From: Flavobacterium sp. CF108
GTDB taxonomy: Bacteria > Bacteroidota > Bacteroidia > Flavobacteriales > Flavobacteriaceae
Direction of reading: 5' to 3'
Length of the DNA stretch: 64,000 nt
NCBI RefSeq assembly: GCF_900129795.1
Contig: NZ_FQWW01000008.1
Span: 259,480 to 323,479 of the forward strand
Each line of letters opens with the position of its first letter. Position 1 is the first letter of the stretch. The notes beneath the pieces were generated by a model that had not been told where the DNA came from, did no database searches, and worked only from the letters and a program-made list of their open reading frames with translations. Of the stretch, positions 52,699 through 61,866 are shown piece after piece. The position numbers and the translations under genes were made by a program.

Positions 52699-53520
52699 AT
52701 GTCAATACACAATACTAATATTACATCAAAAAATTACAAAAAACTTTCGATTCAGGTTTCACTGAACGGATTCTCTTTTTGTTGTTTTGATACCTTAAAT
52801 AATACGATTACTGCTTTTAATGAAGTTCAGTTTGATGCCGCTCTAAAACAAAATAAAATTGAAGATTTATATGCTTCTGCTTTTAAAAATTATTCTGAGT
52901 TAAAAGAAACTTATGACGACATTTTAGTCATTCACAATAACAATCTTTCGACTTTTGTGCCAACGCCATTGTTTGATGAAGATTATTTAGGAAGTTACCT
53001 GCAGTATACCACAAAAGTGTTTGAGACCGATTTTTTTACTTTTGATCAAATCTCAAATTACGATATGCATTCGGTTTACATTCCGTATATCAATATCAAT
53101 AATTTTTTAATTGATACCGTTGGTTCTTTCGATTACAAACACGTAAATAGTATTTTGGTCGAGAAAATTTTAGAAGCTTCAAAAAACAACGACGAGAAAA
53201 AAATGGTCGTTAATTTTAATCCGGAGCATTTTGAAATTATCGTAGTACAAAATCAAAAGTTATTGTTATTCAACTCTTTTGAATATCAAACTCCTGAAGA
53301 TTTTATTTATTACATTCTTTTTACTGCCGAACAGTTAAATTTAAATCCAGAGATTTTTCAATTGGAATTGCTTGGAACAATACACCAAAACGATCCGTTT
53401 TACGACATTGCTTACAAATACATTCGTAATATTTCTTTTCTTGACGTTAGCACTTTAAAAGAAAAGAACAACTACACAACAGCTCAGAATCAAAAACATT
53501 ATATCTTATTTCAATCATGA
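52699..53520 (+). CDS. DUF3822 family protein
   Basis: A 273-residue cytosolic protein of unknown role, recognised from the family layout: an opening SNGFSF-like strand (LSIQVSLNGFSFCCFDTL), a middle DYLGSYLQYTTKVFETDFFTFDQI and VYIPYININNFLIDTVGSF, and a final YKYIRNISFLDVSTL. The fold is thought to be actin/Hsp70-like (type IV pilus PilM resemblance is an inference). It always seems to stand before rsmD in this phylum, and here its stop overlaps the rsmD start by four bases, so the two are co-translated. Confidence 0.85.
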   Translation: MSIHNTNITSKNYKKLSIQVSLNGFSFCCFDTLNNTITAFNEVQFDAALKQNKIEDLYASAFKNYSELKETYDDILVIHNNNLSTFVPTPLFDEDYLGSYLQYTTKVFETDFFTFDQISNYDMHSVYIPYININNFLIDTVGSFDYKHVNSILVEKILEASKNNDEKKMVVNFNPEHFEIIVVQNQKLLLFNSFEYQTPEDFIYYILFTAEQLNLNPEIFQLELLGTIHQNDPFYDIAYKYIRNISFLDVSTLKEKNNYTTAQNQKHYILFQS

Positions 53521-54122
53521 GAATCATTTCAGGAAAATACAAAGGGCGTAGGATCTTCCCACCAAAAAACCTTCCTGTAAGACCTACGACTGATATGAGT
53601 AAAGAAGCATTGTTTAATGTTTTGAATAATCATTTTAGTTTTGACGGCTTAAAGGTTTTAGATTTATTTTCGGGAACCGGGAATATCAGTTATGAATTCG
53701 CTTCACGCGGAAGCGCACCAATTACCTCAATCGACGGTGATTTTGGATGCGTGAAATTTATCAAACAAGTTTCATCAGAATACGATTTTGATATAGCAGC
53801 CACTAAAAGTGACGTCTATAAGTTTCTGGAAAACTGCAAAACTTCATACGATATTATTTTTGCCGATCCGCCTTACGGATTAGACCAGGCAGCGTTTGAA
53901 AAAATTGTGCTTACTGTTTTTGAAAAAGAATTACTTTCAGAAGATGGAATGATGATTATCGAACATTCGAAATATACTAAAATGGATCATTTAAGTAATT
54001 TTTCATTTCAAAAAAGTTATGGCGGTTCGTTTTTTAGTTTCTTCGAATTGAATTCTACAGATGATGACGAAGAACTTCCGGGAGAATCTCCATTAAAAAT
54101 TGTTGAAGAAGACGAAGGATAA
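53517..54122 (+). CDS. rsmD: 16S rRNA (guanine-966 N2) methyltransferase
   Basis: A 201-residue S-adenosylmethionine enzyme. The start MRIISGKYKGRRIFPPK, the RPTTDMSKEALFNVL segment, the SAM site LDLFSGTGNISYEFASRG and the catalytic ADPPYG loop are the standard RsmD marks. It methylates the base 966 (E. coli count) of 16S rRNA in the 30S subunit. The last 25 residues are an acidic tail (STDDDEELPGESP). Coupled to DUF3822 upstream; a strong hairpin follows. Confidence 0.95.
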   Translation: MRIISGKYKGRRIFPPKNLPVRPTTDMSKEALFNVLNNHFSFDGLKVLDLFSGTGNISYEFASRGSAPITSIDGDFGCVKFIKQVSSEYDFDIAATKSDVYKFLENCKTSYDIIFADPPYGLDQAAFEKIVLTVFEKELLSEDGMMIIEHSKYTKMDHLSNFSFQKSYGGSFFSFFELNSTDDDEELPGESPLKIVEEDEG

Positions 54123-54145
54123 TCTATATCAATTTTCAAATTTTT

Positions 54146-54186
54146 AAAATCCCAAATTCCAAACTTCAATTGGAATTTGGGATTTT
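54146..54186. terminator. Perfect 17-base hairpin between convergent rsmD and barrel genes
   Basis: AAAATCCCAAATTCCAA at 54146-54162 and TTGGAATTTGGGATTTT at 54170-54186 are perfectly complementary, loop seven bases; A-rich on one side and T-rich on the other, so it can terminate from both directions. Same word family as 27567-27606. Confidence 0.85.
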
Positions 54187-54206
54187 AAATTTTGGAATTT
54201 TTCATT

Positions 54207-56324
54207 TTATCTAATTCTGTTTTCGTTTTCATTCACATTCTTTTCCTTAAATTCGGTTTCTTTTACTTTACCAAAAGAATATTTAACCGAGATTGAAATT
54301 TCATGAGCATCAATTACATATCTTGCTTTTGAACTGGTATCATTAATGGTAAATTCTTCTGTTTCAATTACATTTTTAAATACATTATTGCAGCTCAAAG
54401 TACAGTTCCATTTTTTTAGGAATGTTTTTGAAAGTGCCATATCCACAACAAATCTGGGGTTTCTTTCAAAAACACCTTTCTTCTGTTCGGTTAATCCCCA
54501 AAAACTTAAAACGAAAGTATATTCTTTTGGGAGCTTAAATTCGTTGTTGGAATAATAATATAAATACGGTTTTGAGTCTAAAAATTCAGCCGAAGGATCT
54601 TCTATTTTTTCGAGAATAAAAACCAGCGAATTGGTAGTGGTCCAAAATTTATAGGCAAAAGGCAGTTCAAAATCAAGACTTAAACCCGCTTCTTTATCAA
54701 AATTTATATCTTTAAAAGTCATTATACTTTGGTTTTTATCATAGAGAAAACTATTGTAAACCGGATTTTTATTTTGCCAATAACTCACTTTAACCGATTT
54801 ATCATTGTATTGAAAAGTCGACGAAATTTCATTATTAAATGTTGGTCCCAAATTGATATTACTCGCATATATAAAATACGGATTTATATAAGTCGCAATA
54901 TTACTTAACGACGAATAATTGGGACGTGAGATACTTTTGGCATAATTCAAACCAATATTTTTTGTGCTGTCTATTGCCATGGAAAACTGCACTTTAGGGA
55001 AAAGGTCCGTGTAATTTTTATCGATCAAAGGCGAAGTATCTGTTTTATATTTTCCGCTTACATTTGTATTTTCAACTCTAAGTCCGGCAGAAAAACTGAT
55101 CTTTTTAATTTTTCCCGAAAGCTGTGTATAAGCTGCTGAATTTGCTTCTTTAAAATCATAATCTAAAGCTGTATTTTCATTTTCTTCGAAATCAAAAATA
55201 TCGGTATTTGATTTGGATTTTGCCACAGAATAAAGTCCGCCGTATTCCAGGTTCATTTCATTTTTAAACTTTTTCTCCAAATCAATTCTTCCCGAATAAA
55301 CATCAACATTAAACTTTTGGTTTCGGTTTTGAGACAAAGCAAATTCAGTATCGTTATAATTATTTTCGACCATCGTTACTAAATTCTGTTGGAAATTCGA
55401 ATATTGAAAACCCGCAAAAAGCTGTGTATTAATTGCTTTTATCTTTTTTGAATAATTCAGAAATGAGTTTACAAAATTCTTTTTACTCGAATTATCGCTC
55501 CAGGTTAAAACGTTGTTTTCAACGTTTTGATTTTTATTATACGTAAATGTATTTATGGGAAAAGTGTCTGTACGAAGTCTGGAACTAACATTAAACGAAA
55601 AATAATCATCATCATTTATTTTATAAAACAAGCCGCCGCCAAAAACATATTGTTTTCGTTTTGTGGTTGCCGAAACATCATATTTTGAAGCAATATCAGC
55701 ATTTTGAATTTGATAATCAATACTATGACTTTCCCACGGATTGAGTCGGTTGTAATTGAAATTCGCTTTCCATTCGAATTTGTTTTTCTTGAAACTCGTA
55801 TTCAATCCCAGATAATTATTATAGTTTTTCTTGAAGGAAGCCACTTCAGAAATCTCAGTTCTAAAACTATCTTTTTTACTGAATTTTCGAGTAATTAAAA
55901 TTACCGAACGACCTTCGGCTTCATATTTTGCAGATGGATTCTGAATGATTTCGATTGTTTTAATATCGGCGGGAGCCAAAGCATTTAAATCGTTTATTCC
56001 AACTTTTTGATTGTCGATATAAATAAGCGGATTTCCTTTGCCTACAACGGTAATATTTTCTTTATCTGAACTTACCAGAACAGTTGGCAGTTTTGCCAAT
56101 AAATCGACTGTATTTGGAATTGAATTATAAACAGAATTAGCGACATCAACTTTTATATTTCCGTTTGTATTAGTAAACGTTTTTTTGTTTTGATTGATGA
56201 TAACTTCATTTAATTGTTCATTTGAAATCGAATCTTTTGGCGTTTCATTTTGAGCCTTTGCGGCAAATGAAAGACAAAAAAGTAAAAGCACAAGAAGAAG
56301 TTTTAAGGGCAGATAAATGTTCAT
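54207..56324 (-). CDS. Outer membrane beta-barrel family protein (TonB-receptor-like)
   Basis: A 705-residue outer membrane protein. Signal peptide about 1-24 (SFAAKAQ), then directly a plug-like domain (LNEVIINQNKKTFTNTNGNIKVDVANSVY; IEIIQNPSAKYEAEGRSVILIT) and a long barrel. It belongs to the OMP_b-brl_3 group, which resembles TonB receptors. The usual carboxypeptidase-like domain before the plug is absent. The frame is open to 56357; ATG 56324 gives the signal peptide the usual length. Neighbours are a kinase/regulator pair on the other strand, whose target it might be; this is inference. Confidence 0.85.
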   Translation of the reverse strand: MNIYLPLKLLLVLLLFCLSFAAKAQNETPKDSISNEQLNEVIINQNKKTFTNTNGNIKVDVANSVYNSIPNTVDLLAKLPTVLVSSDKENITVVGKGNPLIYIDNQKVGINDLNALAPADIKTIEIIQNPSAKYEAEGRSVILITRKFSKKDSFRTEISEVASFKKNYNNYLGLNTSFKKNKFEWKANFNYNRLNPWESHSIDYQIQNADIASKYDVSATTKRKQYVFGGGLFYKINDDDYFSFNVSSRLRTDTFPINTFTYNKNQNVENNVLTWSDNSSKKNFVNSFLNYSKKIKAINTQLFAGFQYSNFQQNLVTMVENNYNDTEFALSQNRNQKFNVDVYSGRIDLEKKFKNEMNLEYGGLYSVAKSKSNTDIFDFEENENTALDYDFKEANSAAYTQLSGKIKKISFSAGLRVENTNVSGKYKTDTSPLIDKNYTDLFPKVQFSMAIDSTKNIGLNYAKSISRPNYSSLSNIATYINPYFIYASNINLGPTFNNEISSTFQYNDKSVKVSYWQNKNPVYNSFLYDKNQSIMTFKDINFDKEAGLSLDFELPFAYKFWTTTNSLVFILEKIEDPSAEFLDSKPYLYYYSNNEFKLPKEYTFVLSFWGLTEQKKGVFERNPRFVVDMALSKTFLKKWNCTLSCNNVFKNVIETEEFTINDTSSKARYVIDAHEISISVKYSFGKVKETEFKEKNVNENENRIR

Positions 56325-56460
56325 TTTTAAAAGTTTTTTGATTTTGTGATGATGCAAAAATGCTTCTAAAAAAGGGCTGCGTAGGTTAATTGAAGGTTAA
56401 TGCGGAGTTAACGTCATTTTTGTTCCATAAAAGCATTATTTTTGGGTGGAGATAATGGGC

Positions 56461-56680
56461 CGCGGATTTTACGGATTAAACGGGTTTACACAGATTATAT
56501 TTAAACTGAATCTTAAAAAATAAACCAGCGAAAACCCGTTTAATCCGTGTCATCCGCGAGCCAATAATTTCCCGCAGATTCTACAGATTATGCAGATAAA
56601 TTAATCCGCTAAATCATTTAAATCTGCGAGAAAAACAAAATAAAATCTGTGCAAACCAGCTTAATCCGTGTCATCCGCGG
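56461..56680. repeat. Three-part 'TTAATCCGTGTCATCCGCG' repeat array
   Basis: The arm 56461-56487 (CGCGGATTTTACGGATTAAA and on) is complementary to 56532-56558 with three mismatches; the 19 bases TTAATCCGTGTCATCCGCG occur at 56540-56558 and again at 56661-56679. CGCAGATTCTACAGATTATG near 56573 and AAATCTGCGAG near 56619 form a second, related pair. The array fills the 369-base gap between the barrel gene and the kinase gene and ends 14 bases before the kinase start. Confidence 0.75.
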
Positions 56681-56693
56681 GCAAAAAAACAAA

Positions 56694-58052
56694 ATGAAAC
56701 AAAGAATCAATTTATTAATAGCATTTTCGGTTGTGGCACTGATCGTTTTATCGACTGTGCAATGCTATTTGGTAAAAACCACTTACGATTATAAAGTGGC
56801 GCAGTTTCACACGCAGATTAAAAATGAAATTGCTCAGATTTCTAATAATTACAGCGATATTGATTCGGTTTTAGTTTCCAGAAAAGAAGCACTTTATACC
56901 CATTTATCCGAGAAATACATTCAGGGAAAAAATTCTAAAACTGATATTAAAAAAAGGATTTTAGAAAATGAATATCGAAGTGCATTAACGGCAGAAATTC
57001 AGCGAAAATTCGAAAGAGATTTACCTAATTTTAAAATTGATTTTGCGATTGTTCTCAACAAATTTATTTTGTACAAAAACACCAAAAAAGCCGACACAAT
57101 TTTTTCTGAAAAACCTTTTATTCGAAATAAACTATACGGAAATCTGGCTTCGCTAAATCATGCTTTTTTAGTCCGGAATTATGTTGGAACTACTAACGGA
57201 ACTTTTGAAAATCAGGAATATCAATTATTGACAGAAGATTCGATGTACGTTTCGGTTATCGATTGGGAAATGATTATTTTAAGGCGAATGGCTTTTATAT
57301 TGGTTTTGTCTTTATTCTCGATTCTTACGCTTATCACCCTTTTTGTAATTGCACTTAAAGCTTTAATAAAGCAGAAAAAAGTAAGCGATGTAAAAACCGA
57401 TTTTATCAATAATATTACGCACGAACTTAAAACGCCTTTGGCAACTTTAGGCATCTCGACCAAAATTCTGGAGCAGAAAAACATTCGTGAAAACGATGAA
57501 AATTTCAATGCAATTGTCAATACAATTTCACGCCAAAACAATCGTCTTCAAAGTTTGATTGATCAGGTTATGGCAAATTCATTGGCAGAAAATGAAATTG
57601 AACTGCAAAAGGAGAAAATCGAAACCGAAGATTTCCTGCAGACGATTGTAAATGATTTTAAAATCACGTATCCTAAAATTGAAATAAATACTGATTTTCA
57701 GACTCAAAAAACGAATTTGGTTCTGGATAAATTTCATCTGACAACGGCTCTTTTAAATGTTTTGGAAAATGCTGTAAAATACGGTTCAAACACGATTATT
57801 GTAAAGACTAAACAAGCTGAAAATCAATTTTCGATTAGTATTGAAGATAACGGAATTGGAATTGCAAAAAACAAACAATCGCTGCTTTTTGAGAAATTTT
57901 ATCGTGTTGAACAAGGAAATCTTCACAACACAAAAGGTTTAGGTTTAGGATTGTATTATGTTGCCCAAATCGTAAAAGCGCATCAGGGTTCTGTTAACGT
58001 GATTAGTGATTTAGGAAAAGGAACTCAGTTTACTATTTTATTAAAAGTTTAA
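56694..58052 (+). CDS. Sensor histidine kinase
   Basis: A 452-residue inner membrane kinase: membrane helix (about 6-26), periplasmic sensor region (about 27-200), second helix (about 202-228), HisKA with His243 in INNITHELKTPLATL and an ATPase domain with N-box LLNVLENAVKYGSNT, G1 DNGIGIAK and G2 GLGLGLYYV. The reading frame is open upstream to 56649, but those 15 codons come from the repeat (QTSLIRVIRG), so ATG 56694 is the start. The response regulator follows after 10 bases, forming a two-component operon. Confidence 0.95.
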   Translation: MKQRINLLIAFSVVALIVLSTVQCYLVKTTYDYKVAQFHTQIKNEIAQISNNYSDIDSVLVSRKEALYTHLSEKYIQGKNSKTDIKKRILENEYRSALTAEIQRKFERDLPNFKIDFAIVLNKFILYKNTKKADTIFSEKPFIRNKLYGNLASLNHAFLVRNYVGTTNGTFENQEYQLLTEDSMYVSVIDWEMIILRRMAFILVLSLFSILTLITLFVIALKALIKQKKVSDVKTDFINNITHELKTPLATLGISTKILEQKNIRENDENFNAIVNTISRQNNRLQSLIDQVMANSLAENEIELQKEKIETEDFLQTIVNDFKITYPKIEINTDFQTQKTNLVLDKFHLTTALLNVLENAVKYGSNTIIVKTKQAENQFSISIEDNGIGIAKNKQSLLFEKFYRVEQGNLHNTKGLGLGLYYVAQIVKAHQGSVNVISDLGKGTQFTILLKV

Positions 58053-58062
58053 TTACCATATT

Positions 58063-58749
58063 TTGAAAAAATTACTTTTAGCTGAAGACGATCACGATTT
58101 TGCAGCAATTTTAAAACAATATTTAGAATTTCATCAATTTGAAGTAATCTGGGCAGAAAATGGCGAAATAGCTTTAGATTATTTTAAAAACGAGACTTTT
58201 GATATTTGTGTTTTTGATGTAATGATGCCCAAATTAGACGGATTTTCACTGGCTGAAAAAATAATTACAATCAATCCTGAAACTCCCTTTATATTTTTAA
58301 CGGCAAGAAAGTTAAAAGAAGACAAAATCATTGGATTAAAACTAGGTGCAGACGATTATATCGTGAAACCTTTTGAAGTCGATGAACTGGTGCTGCGTTT
58401 GCAAAATATATTGAAGAGAATCGAGCAAAAGAGAAGTCTGGACGGAAACAATACCATTGAAATTGGTTCGTATATTTTTGACAACGAACGTTTAACGCTC
58501 AATAATAAAAATCACGTGCAGCAGCTCACAGAGAAAGAAGCGGCTCTTATTGAGTATTTATATCTAAACCATAATCAGTTATTAAAGAGAGATGAAATTT
58601 TAATGTCTGTCTGGAAAAAAGACGATTATTTTTCAGGCCGAAGCATGGATGTTTTTATCAGCAGACTTAGAAAATATTTTAATTCAGATCCAAAAATTAG
58701 TATTGAAAGTGTTCGAAATATTGGTTTGGAATTTAAAATCAAAAAGTAA
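58063..58749 (+). CDS. OmpR-family response regulator
   Basis: A 228-residue regulator with a receiver domain (phospho-acceptor Asp52 in FDVMMPKLDG, acidic pair in LAEDDHDF, Lys in VKPFEVDEL) and an OmpR/PhoB winged-helix domain (LTEKEAALIEYLYLNHNQLLKRDEIL ... GRSMDVFISRLRKYF). Start TTG 58063 is chosen, since the receiver domain begins right there and no ATG precedes it; GTG or ATG alternatives would cut into the fold. It is the cognate partner of the kinase just upstream. Confidence 0.95.
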   Translation: MKKLLLAEDDHDFAAILKQYLEFHQFEVIWAENGEIALDYFKNETFDICVFDVMMPKLDGFSLAEKIITINPETPFIFLTARKLKEDKIIGLKLGADDYIVKPFEVDELVLRLQNILKRIEQKRSLDGNNTIEIGSYIFDNERLTLNNKNHVQQLTEKEAALIEYLYLNHNQLLKRDEILMSVWKKDDYFSGRSMDVFISRLRKYFNSDPKISIESVRNIGLEFKIKK

Positions 58750-58809
58750 TCCTGCAAATCATATAAGTTTCTTAAACAATTGTATAACAACAATTAATAG
58801 TTATGATTA

Positions 58810-58817
58810 TACATTTG
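58810..58817 (+). promoter_or_regulatory. -7 box of the small membrane protein gene
   Basis: TACATTTG matches TAnnTTTG exactly, 23 bases before ATG 58841. Confidence 0.45.
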
Positions 58818-58840
58818 TTAGGAACTTAAAATCTAAAACC

Positions 58841-59035
58841 ATGAACCTAAAAAGATTTTTCGGAGGGTTATTGACAATCCTCGGAATTGTAGGACTTATT
58901 TATACTGCTGTTATTTTTGCCGGCACATCTGGCGAAACCAGAGATGTTAAATCATTAATTATTTACGGTATTTTAGGAATCGTTTTCTTTACGTCCGGAA
59001 TCAGTCTGGTTCGTACAACTAAAGACGAATCATAA
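58841..59035 (+). CDS. Small two-helix membrane protein
   Basis: A 64-residue protein with two predicted membrane helices: LLTILGIVGLIYTAVIFAG (about 10-28) and SLIIYGILGIVFFTSGISLV (about 38-57). The frame is open upstream to 58649 inside the regulator gene, but the promoter box at 58810-58817 and the helix layout support ATG 58841. The family is not recognised with certainty; short proteins with the same look are frequent in flavobacteria. Charged ends (MNLKR, RTTKDES) suggest cytosolic termini. Confidence 0.7.
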   Translation: MNLKRFFGGLLTILGIVGLIYTAVIFAGTSGETRDVKSLIIYGILGIVFFTSGISLVRTTKDES

Positions 59036-59045
59036 TTTTTTAAAT

Positions 59046-59093
59046 ACATAGAAACATAGTTTAATTAAAACTAAAAAACCTATGTTTCTATGT
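59046..59093. repeat. Hairpin 'ACATAGAAACATAG' between convergent genes
   Basis: ACATAGAAACATAG at 59046-59059 is perfectly complementary to CTATGTTTCTATGT at 59080-59093, loop 20 bases. It lies between converging genes and could end both transcripts. Confidence 0.7.
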
Positions 59094-59106
59094 GTTTAAA
59101 GGGAAT

Positions 59107-60024
59107 TTATTTGACTAAAACAGCTGCAATTTTTTCGTAAAGAGGTGTTTTTACGCCGTATTTTTTTCCTTCGTTTACCACATATTGTGTAAGCGATAGG
59201 GCTTCGGTATTTTTTCCAGCCAGTAAATCCCTGTGCATAGACGAAGTCGCTTCTTTTGGTGATTTTTCTAATTTTTGAATGGTCTGTGCTACAATATCAT
59301 GTGGTAATTTCAATCCTTTTGCCTGCGCCACATCTTCAATTTCATGAAGCAGTTCGATATAGGTTACTTTCGATTCTGAATTGCTTAAAATTTCACCAAT
59401 ATTCTGATTCAAATAAGATGTCGCCGAAGCTAAAGCAGATATAAAAATGAATTTTTCCCAAACGGTTTCGTCAATATTCTCAACTAAATAACCTTCTATT
59501 TTTGCTTTTTGCAGAATATGAAGCAATTCTTCTAACTTTGAAAATGGAGTTGTTTTCGAGCCAAAAAACAACTTTTCATAAAATCCGATCCTACGAATGG
59601 TTCCAGGTGAAAAAATCATCGAAACTATGTAAACGCAGCCTTGAAGAACTTCATTATCTGGCACTATTTTTTTAATTCTTTCCTGCGCATCAACGCCATT
59701 GTATAAAGGAAGAATTATGGTTTCTTTTTTAATGCAGTTTTTCAAAGACGTTAAACTCTCTTCAATATCATACGTTTTGGTTGCACATATTAAATAATCC
59801 AACACACCAATTTCTGCCGGATTATTCGAAACTAAATTTGGACGAACAATTATTTCAGAATCATCAGTCACAATCTTTAATCCATTTTCGGCAATGGCTT
59901 TTTGAGTTTCGCCGCGTGCGATAAAAATGATTTCAACATCATCAGATTTTTGATAAGCTTTCGCCAAAAGTCCGCCGAAATAACCTCCAACGCCTCCAAG
60001 TCCTAAAATTCCAATTCTTTTCAT
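59107..60024 (-). CDS. 2-dehydropantoate 2-reductase (ketopantoate reductase family)
   Basis: A 305-residue NADPH-dependent reductase of the ApbA/PanE family, which makes pantoate for coenzyme A. The dinucleotide site IGILGLGGVGGYFGGLLAKAY starts the protein; the middle linker has LPLYNGVDAQERI, and the C-terminal helical domain has VWEKFIFISALAS (catalytic Lys) and SSMHRDLLAGKNTE. Family members also reduce other 2-oxoacids, so the pathway role is likely but not proven; I therefore give no symbol. It is separated from the symporter gene by a repeat. Confidence 0.9.
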   Translation of the reverse strand: MKRIGILGLGGVGGYFGGLLAKAYQKSDDVEIIFIARGETQKAIAENGLKIVTDDSEIIVRPNLVSNNPAEIGVLDYLICATKTYDIEESLTSLKNCIKKETIILPLYNGVDAQERIKKIVPDNEVLQGCVYIVSMIFSPGTIRRIGFYEKLFFGSKTTPFSKLEELLHILQKAKIEGYLVENIDETVWEKFIFISALASATSYLNQNIGEILSNSESKVTYIELLHEIEDVAQAKGLKLPHDIVAQTIQKLEKSPKEATSSMHRDLLAGKNTEALSLTQYVVNEGKKYGVKTPLYEKIAAVLVK

Positions 60025-60053
60025 AAAATTTCAATTTAATGCCACAAATTAAT

Positions 60054-60132
60054 GCCACAAAGGCGCTAAGTCACAAAGTTATTTTAAGCCAAAAAGAAAA
60101 ACAAAAACTTAGTGTCTTTGTGTCTTAGTGGC
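60054..60132. repeat. Imperfect inverted repeat 'GCCACAAAGGCGCTAAGTCA'
   Basis: The segment 60054-60078 is largely complementary to 60108-60132 (ends CTTAGTGGC), with alternating words CTAAG and CACAAAG. It shares words with the repeats at 33199-33429. Confidence 0.6.
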
Positions 60133-60139
60133 TAAATAA

Positions 60140-61390
60140 TTATTCCTCCAAAACAGGATTCAAATCCAGTTCAGTAAAATCGTGTTCTGTTTTCGAAATT
60201 ATGATCGTTGCGACAGTATTTCCAATCAAGTTTGTAATCGCTCTCGCTTCGCTCATAAATTTATCAACTCCTAATAAAAAAGCCAAACCTTCAACCGGAA
60301 TTTTATGCAGCGCTGTTAAAGTCGACGCTAAAACAATAAATCCGCTTCCGGTTACGCCCGCTGCACCTTTTGAAGTAATCATCAAAATACCAATAACGGT
60401 AAGGATTTCGAAGAAACTCAAATGTACATCATACAACTGCGCCAAAAATATTACCGACATCGACAAGTAAATCGAAGTTCCGTCGAGATTAAAGGAATAT
60501 CCTGTTGGAATCACCAATCCCACAACCGATTTACTGCAGCCCATTCTTTCGAGTTTGACCATAATACTTGGCAAAGCAGCTTCTGAAGACGAAGTTCCTA
60601 AAACCAGTAAAAGTTCTTCTTTAATGTATTTTAAAATTGAAAGTATGCTTATTTTATAATAGCGCAGAATAGTTCCTAAAATTAGGAAAACAAACAACGC
60701 CATGGTGAGATAAACGCAAAGCATTAATTTTCCCAGCGGAATTAAAGTTGCTAATCCGAATTTACCAATTGTATAGGCCATTCCGCCAAAAGCACCAATT
60801 GGGGCGAGGTACATTACATATTTTAAGCCAAGGAAAACGACTTTTGAAATTCGTTCTAAAACCAAAATAGTCTGTTCTCTTTTTTTATAAAAATTCAATG
60901 CGATTCCACACACAATTGCTGCGAGTAAAACCTGCAGTGTAAAATTGGAAAAGAAAAACTGAAGCCATGAAAAATCTTTTGCGCTTGAGTTTGTATACTG
61001 GCTTGCATCGCCAAGAGTCAATCCCGATTTATCAATTTTTCCGGGCTGAAACAAATAAGCAACTGCAACACCTATTGCTAATGCAACGGTTGAAACTACT
61101 TCAAAATAGGCTAAAGCTTTAACTCCAATTCTACCGACTTTTTTTAGGTTTCCCATTCCGGAAATTCCTAAAACAATCGTCAAAAAGATAATTGGCCCAA
61201 TAAATAGTTTGATAATATCGACAAACTTCTCGCCTACAATTTTCATTTTCACACCATTATCCGGTGAAAAATGCCCGAGTAAAACGCCGGCAATAATGGC
61301 TATTAAAACCCAAAATGTAAGGTTGGTAATTACAGCTCGAAAAATACTTTTGTTAGCTTTTGAAGCAGGATTTGGAGTGGTTATATTCAT
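60140..61390 (-). CDS. Dicarboxylate/amino acid:cation symporter (DAACS family)
   Basis: A 416-residue inner membrane transporter of the GltP/DctA family. Eight hydrophobic segments and two re-entrant loops are expected; the loop motifs are LVLGTSSSEAALPSIM, then PTGYSFNLDGTSIYLS (transport core) and GAAGVTGSGFIVLASTLTAL, with DKFMSEARAITNLIGNTVATI near the end. It takes up C4-dicarboxylates or glutamate/aspartate with Na+ or H+. The exact substrate cannot be read here. The gene has no operon partner. Confidence 0.95.
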   Translation of the reverse strand: MNITTPNPASKANKSIFRAVITNLTFWVLIAIIAGVLLGHFSPDNGVKMKIVGEKFVDIIKLFIGPIIFLTIVLGISGMGNLKKVGRIGVKALAYFEVVSTVALAIGVAVAYLFQPGKIDKSGLTLGDASQYTNSSAKDFSWLQFFFSNFTLQVLLAAIVCGIALNFYKKREQTILVLERISKVVFLGLKYVMYLAPIGAFGGMAYTIGKFGLATLIPLGKLMLCVYLTMALFVFLILGTILRYYKISILSILKYIKEELLLVLGTSSSEAALPSIMVKLERMGCSKSVVGLVIPTGYSFNLDGTSIYLSMSVIFLAQLYDVHLSFFEILTVIGILMITSKGAAGVTGSGFIVLASTLTALHKIPVEGLAFLLGVDKFMSEARAITNLIGNTVATIIISKTEHDFTELDLNPVLEE

Positions 61391-61428
61391 GAAGATAGAT
61401 TAGAGTCTTTCACAAATATATAAAAAAA

Positions 61429-61737
61429 GCAGACCTATAAGCCGGATTCTGTCCCTGATAAATCAAGGCCTTATCATTTATCTAGATTCCGCATTACTGC
61501 GGAACTCAAGCTACCTACCCTTCAACAACGGACGAGAAGCCCTTAAATGCTGATATACTTGGTATTTCACCGCATAGAGTTTACCTGGTTTCACTACAGC
61601 ATTACCTGTACATACTTTCTGCTGCACTTGTCCTAATCCCGATCGAAACCGGAACCGACGGGCGTTACCCGCTATGCTTCTCTGTGGTGTCCGGACTTTC
61701 CTCCCTCCCTAATTGGAACGGCGATAAGGCGGTCTGC
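61429..61737 (-). ncRNA. rnpB: RNase P RNA, bacterial type A
   Basis: Minus strand. The 5' part contains GAGGAAAGTCCGGACACCAC, the universal P4/J3-4 signature, at about 61708-61689, followed by AGAAGCATAGCGGGTAACGC; the 3' end reads ACAGAATCCGGCTTATAGG at about 61454-61436. Both ends pair to form P1 through P4, as needed for the RNA that trims tRNA 5' leaders. A T-run on the minus strand (61428-61422) ends the gene. It lies in the 476-base gap between the symporter and the 97-residue gene; the rest of the gap is AT-rich leader. Confidence 0.95.
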
Positions 61738-61741
61738 GCTG

Positions 61742-61749
61742 CAAAAGTA
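61742..61749 (-). promoter_or_regulatory. -7 box of rnpB
   Basis: TACTTTTG on the minus strand (61749-61742) matches TAnnTTTG; the RNA would start near 61737, in accord with the conserved 5' end. Confidence 0.6.
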
Positions 61750-61866
61750 ACACTTTATAGACTAAGAATAATAAATTTAAATTTCTGATTTTCGCTGTGT
61801 TTTCGTAACATTTTAATTTTAAAATAGTTATCTTTAAAATTCCGTAATTTTTAAATTCAGTTTATC

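Noticed and set aside
57221..57541. 106-codon minus-strand ORF
   Set aside because: Antisense to the histidine kinase core, no domain and no promoter.
58649..58840. N-terminal extension of the small membrane protein
   Set aside because: It lies inside the response regulator gene in another frame; a promoter box follows it and the membrane protein starts at 58841.
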